The notes beneath the pieces are model-generated. The model was not told the DNA's origin. It saw only the letters and a list, made by a program, of their open reading frames with translations, and ran no database searches. From positions 1 to 7,546 of the forward strand of contig JAKIUH010000206.1 in NCBI GenBank assembly GCA_021647685.1: a stretch of 7,546 bases of DNA. Reading direction: 5' to 3'. Made by a program: the position numbers and the translations under genes. The DNA is from Bacteroidales bacterium (GTDB lineage Bacteria; Bacteroidota; Bacteroidia; Bacteroidales; NBLH01). Of this stretch, positions 6,398 through 7,546 are shown in pieces; within the stretch, counting starts at the first letter, position 1; every line of letters begins with the position of its first letter.

Positions 6398-7546
6398 ATG
6401 CCGGAAACAAAACAAGCAAATAGAGCCTTAGATTCGATGTACAATGATATTGTCGGTACGTCTATGTTAGGAAGTTATTCGGTTAGACGTTTAACTTTTT
6501 ACGGCATTTTGTTTGGCTTATGGTTTCCTGCATTTGCTTGGGTTTTCGATATTTTTGTTAATAATCTTTCTTTCAGTTGGGAAAGCATAAAAATACTGCA
6601 TCAAGAAAGTCCCCTACATTTTATCATCGACACAGCCCCTGTAATATTGGGTATTACTGCATATTATATTTCTAAAAGATACGATAGGAGAAGAAAATAT
6701 CTGCAAAAAGTTATTTTAGAAAGAAATGAATTAATTCAAAAAAATGCAGAATTAGCCGAGAGTATCGGTGCCGGAAATTTTGATGTAGAAACCACACACA
6801 TTAGTGAAAATGATAAATTAGGACAGTCTTTAATAAAGATGTTAAAGAACCTGCAAGAAAATACTTTAAAAGAAGCAGAGCAAAACTGGATTGCAAAAGG
6901 TAAAGAGATTGTATCAAGAGTATTAAGTCAGCAAACGAATATTGAAGACCTTGCATATAACACATTGGTTGAATTGATAAAATATACGGATACAATACAA
7001 GGTGCATTTTATATTTTTGATGATGAAAAAGAACGTTTAATCAATATTGCAACCTATGCCTATCAGCGCCGTAAATACATTAATCAAGAATTTAAAATCG
7101 GGCAAGGATTGGTTGGGCAAGCAGCTTATGAAAAAGATATTATTTACCGAGCCGACTTACCCGAAGACTATATTACCATTAGTTCCGGTATATTAGGTGA
7201 TAAAAAACCTGGTTCCATTCTTATTGTACCCTTAATCAGTGATGAAAAAGTACAAGGTGTTATAGAGTTAGCCTCTTTATACGATAGAATTGAAGATAAA
7301 TCTATTCAATTGATTAAAGAGCAAAGTAATGTGATTGCTCAAACGCTGTTTAACTTGAAAGTAAACGTACGTACGGAGAAATTACTTGCAGAATCGCAAG
7401 AACTGACTAAAAAGTTACAGAAAAATGAAGAGGTTTTGCGCCAAAATGCAAAACAAATGAAACAAACCCAGCTTGAACTTACGCGCTCAAACCGTAAGTT
7501 GGCAAGCCAAATTGAAGAAGTACGTAAAGGACAAGAACGAACTCAT
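6398..7546 (+). CDS. Second membrane sensor protein (2-TM module, HAMP-like, GAF, coiled coil), 3' partial
   Basis: The frame is open from the ATG at 6398 to the window end (383 codons, no stop), so the C-terminus is missing. An in-frame TGA at 6383 excludes a start further upstream except just before the ATG. Two transmembrane helices lie at about 31-54 and 74-92, with a short external loop containing HQESPLHFIIDTAP (68-81). A HAMP-like segment follows (about 100-155, with NDKLGQSLIKMLKNL) and ends in a QNW linker (162-164). The GAF domain covers about 170-320 (IQGAFYIFDD, IGQGLVGQAAYEK, SILIVPL, GVIELASLYD). A charged coiled coil runs from about 322 to the edge (RTEKLLAESQELTKKL). From the HAMP-like part onward it is clearly paralogous to the 1014-residue protein (shared NW linker, YxRxK, PEDYI, RTE.LL.ES), but the membrane module is unrelated. 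The lost part could hold PAS domains or a kinase or phosphatase. It is likely co-transcribed with the two genes before it. Confidence 0.88.
   Translation, partial: MPETKQANRALDSMYNDIVGTSMLGSYSVRRLTFYGILFGLWFPAFAWVFDIFVNNLSFSWESIKILHQESPLHFIIDTAPVILGITAYYISKRYDRRRKYLQKVILERNELIQKNAELAESIGAGNFDVETTHISENDKLGQSLIKMLKNLQENTLKEAEQNWIAKGKEIVSRVLSQQTNIEDLAYNTLVELIKYTDTIQGAFYIFDDEKERLINIATYAYQRRKYINQEFKIGQGLVGQAAYEKDIIYRADLPEDYITISSGILGDKKPGSILIVPLISDEKVQGVIELASLYDRIEDKSIQLIKEQSNVIAQTLFNLKVNVRTEKLLAESQELTKKLQKNEEVLRQNAKQMKQTQLELTRSNRKLASQIEEVRKGQERTH

Overview
The window reads as Bacteroidota chromosome. It is AT-rich, every complete gene ends in TAA, and start codons lack purine-rich Shine-Dalgarno sequences. 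One promoter fits the Bacteroidetes sigma consensus (TTTG, 19 nt, TAnnTTTG), and the sensor proteins belong to a HAMP-GAF-PAS type that I associate with this phylum. All genes lie on the plus strand. The assignment rests on family recognition, not on a search.

Left part, 1-2370: energy metabolism. A 6-phosphofructokinase frame enters from beyond the left edge and runs to 1098, but an in-frame TAA at 103-105 breaks it. A GC-richer, strongly palindromic repeat-like element follows (about 1116-1262). Next comes a complete PPK2-family polyphosphate:nucleotide phosphotransferase (1434-2312), closed by a clear intrinsic terminator (2335-2370). Both enzymes handle phosphoryl transfer and nucleotide energy, but the palindromic element separates them and nothing shows they are co-transcribed.

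Middle, 2371-2953: about 580 bases without a gene. It holds small hairpins, a stretch resembling dispersed intergenic repeats of this phylum, and near its end a well-formed promoter whose -33 box sits inside a perfect 6-3-6 palindrome. A leader of about 130 nt with two perfect stem-loops follows.

Right part, 2954-7546: a signalling cluster that is probably one transcript. First is a 1014-residue membrane protein (sensor region, tandem HAMP-like segments, GAF, three PAS domains, coiled coils) with no recognisable catalytic output domain. Four bases later is a 108-residue protein that I assign as a stand-alone zinc-binding CZB domain from its H-C-H-H ligand pattern. After 68 bases a second membrane protein begins, with its own transmembrane module but HAMP-like and GAF segments paralogous to the first; it runs off the right edge. 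The likely picture, by inference, is a multi-input sensory complex in which a small zinc- or redox-responsive protein works with two related coiled-coil receptors. The output must lie in the missing part of the last gene or elsewhere.
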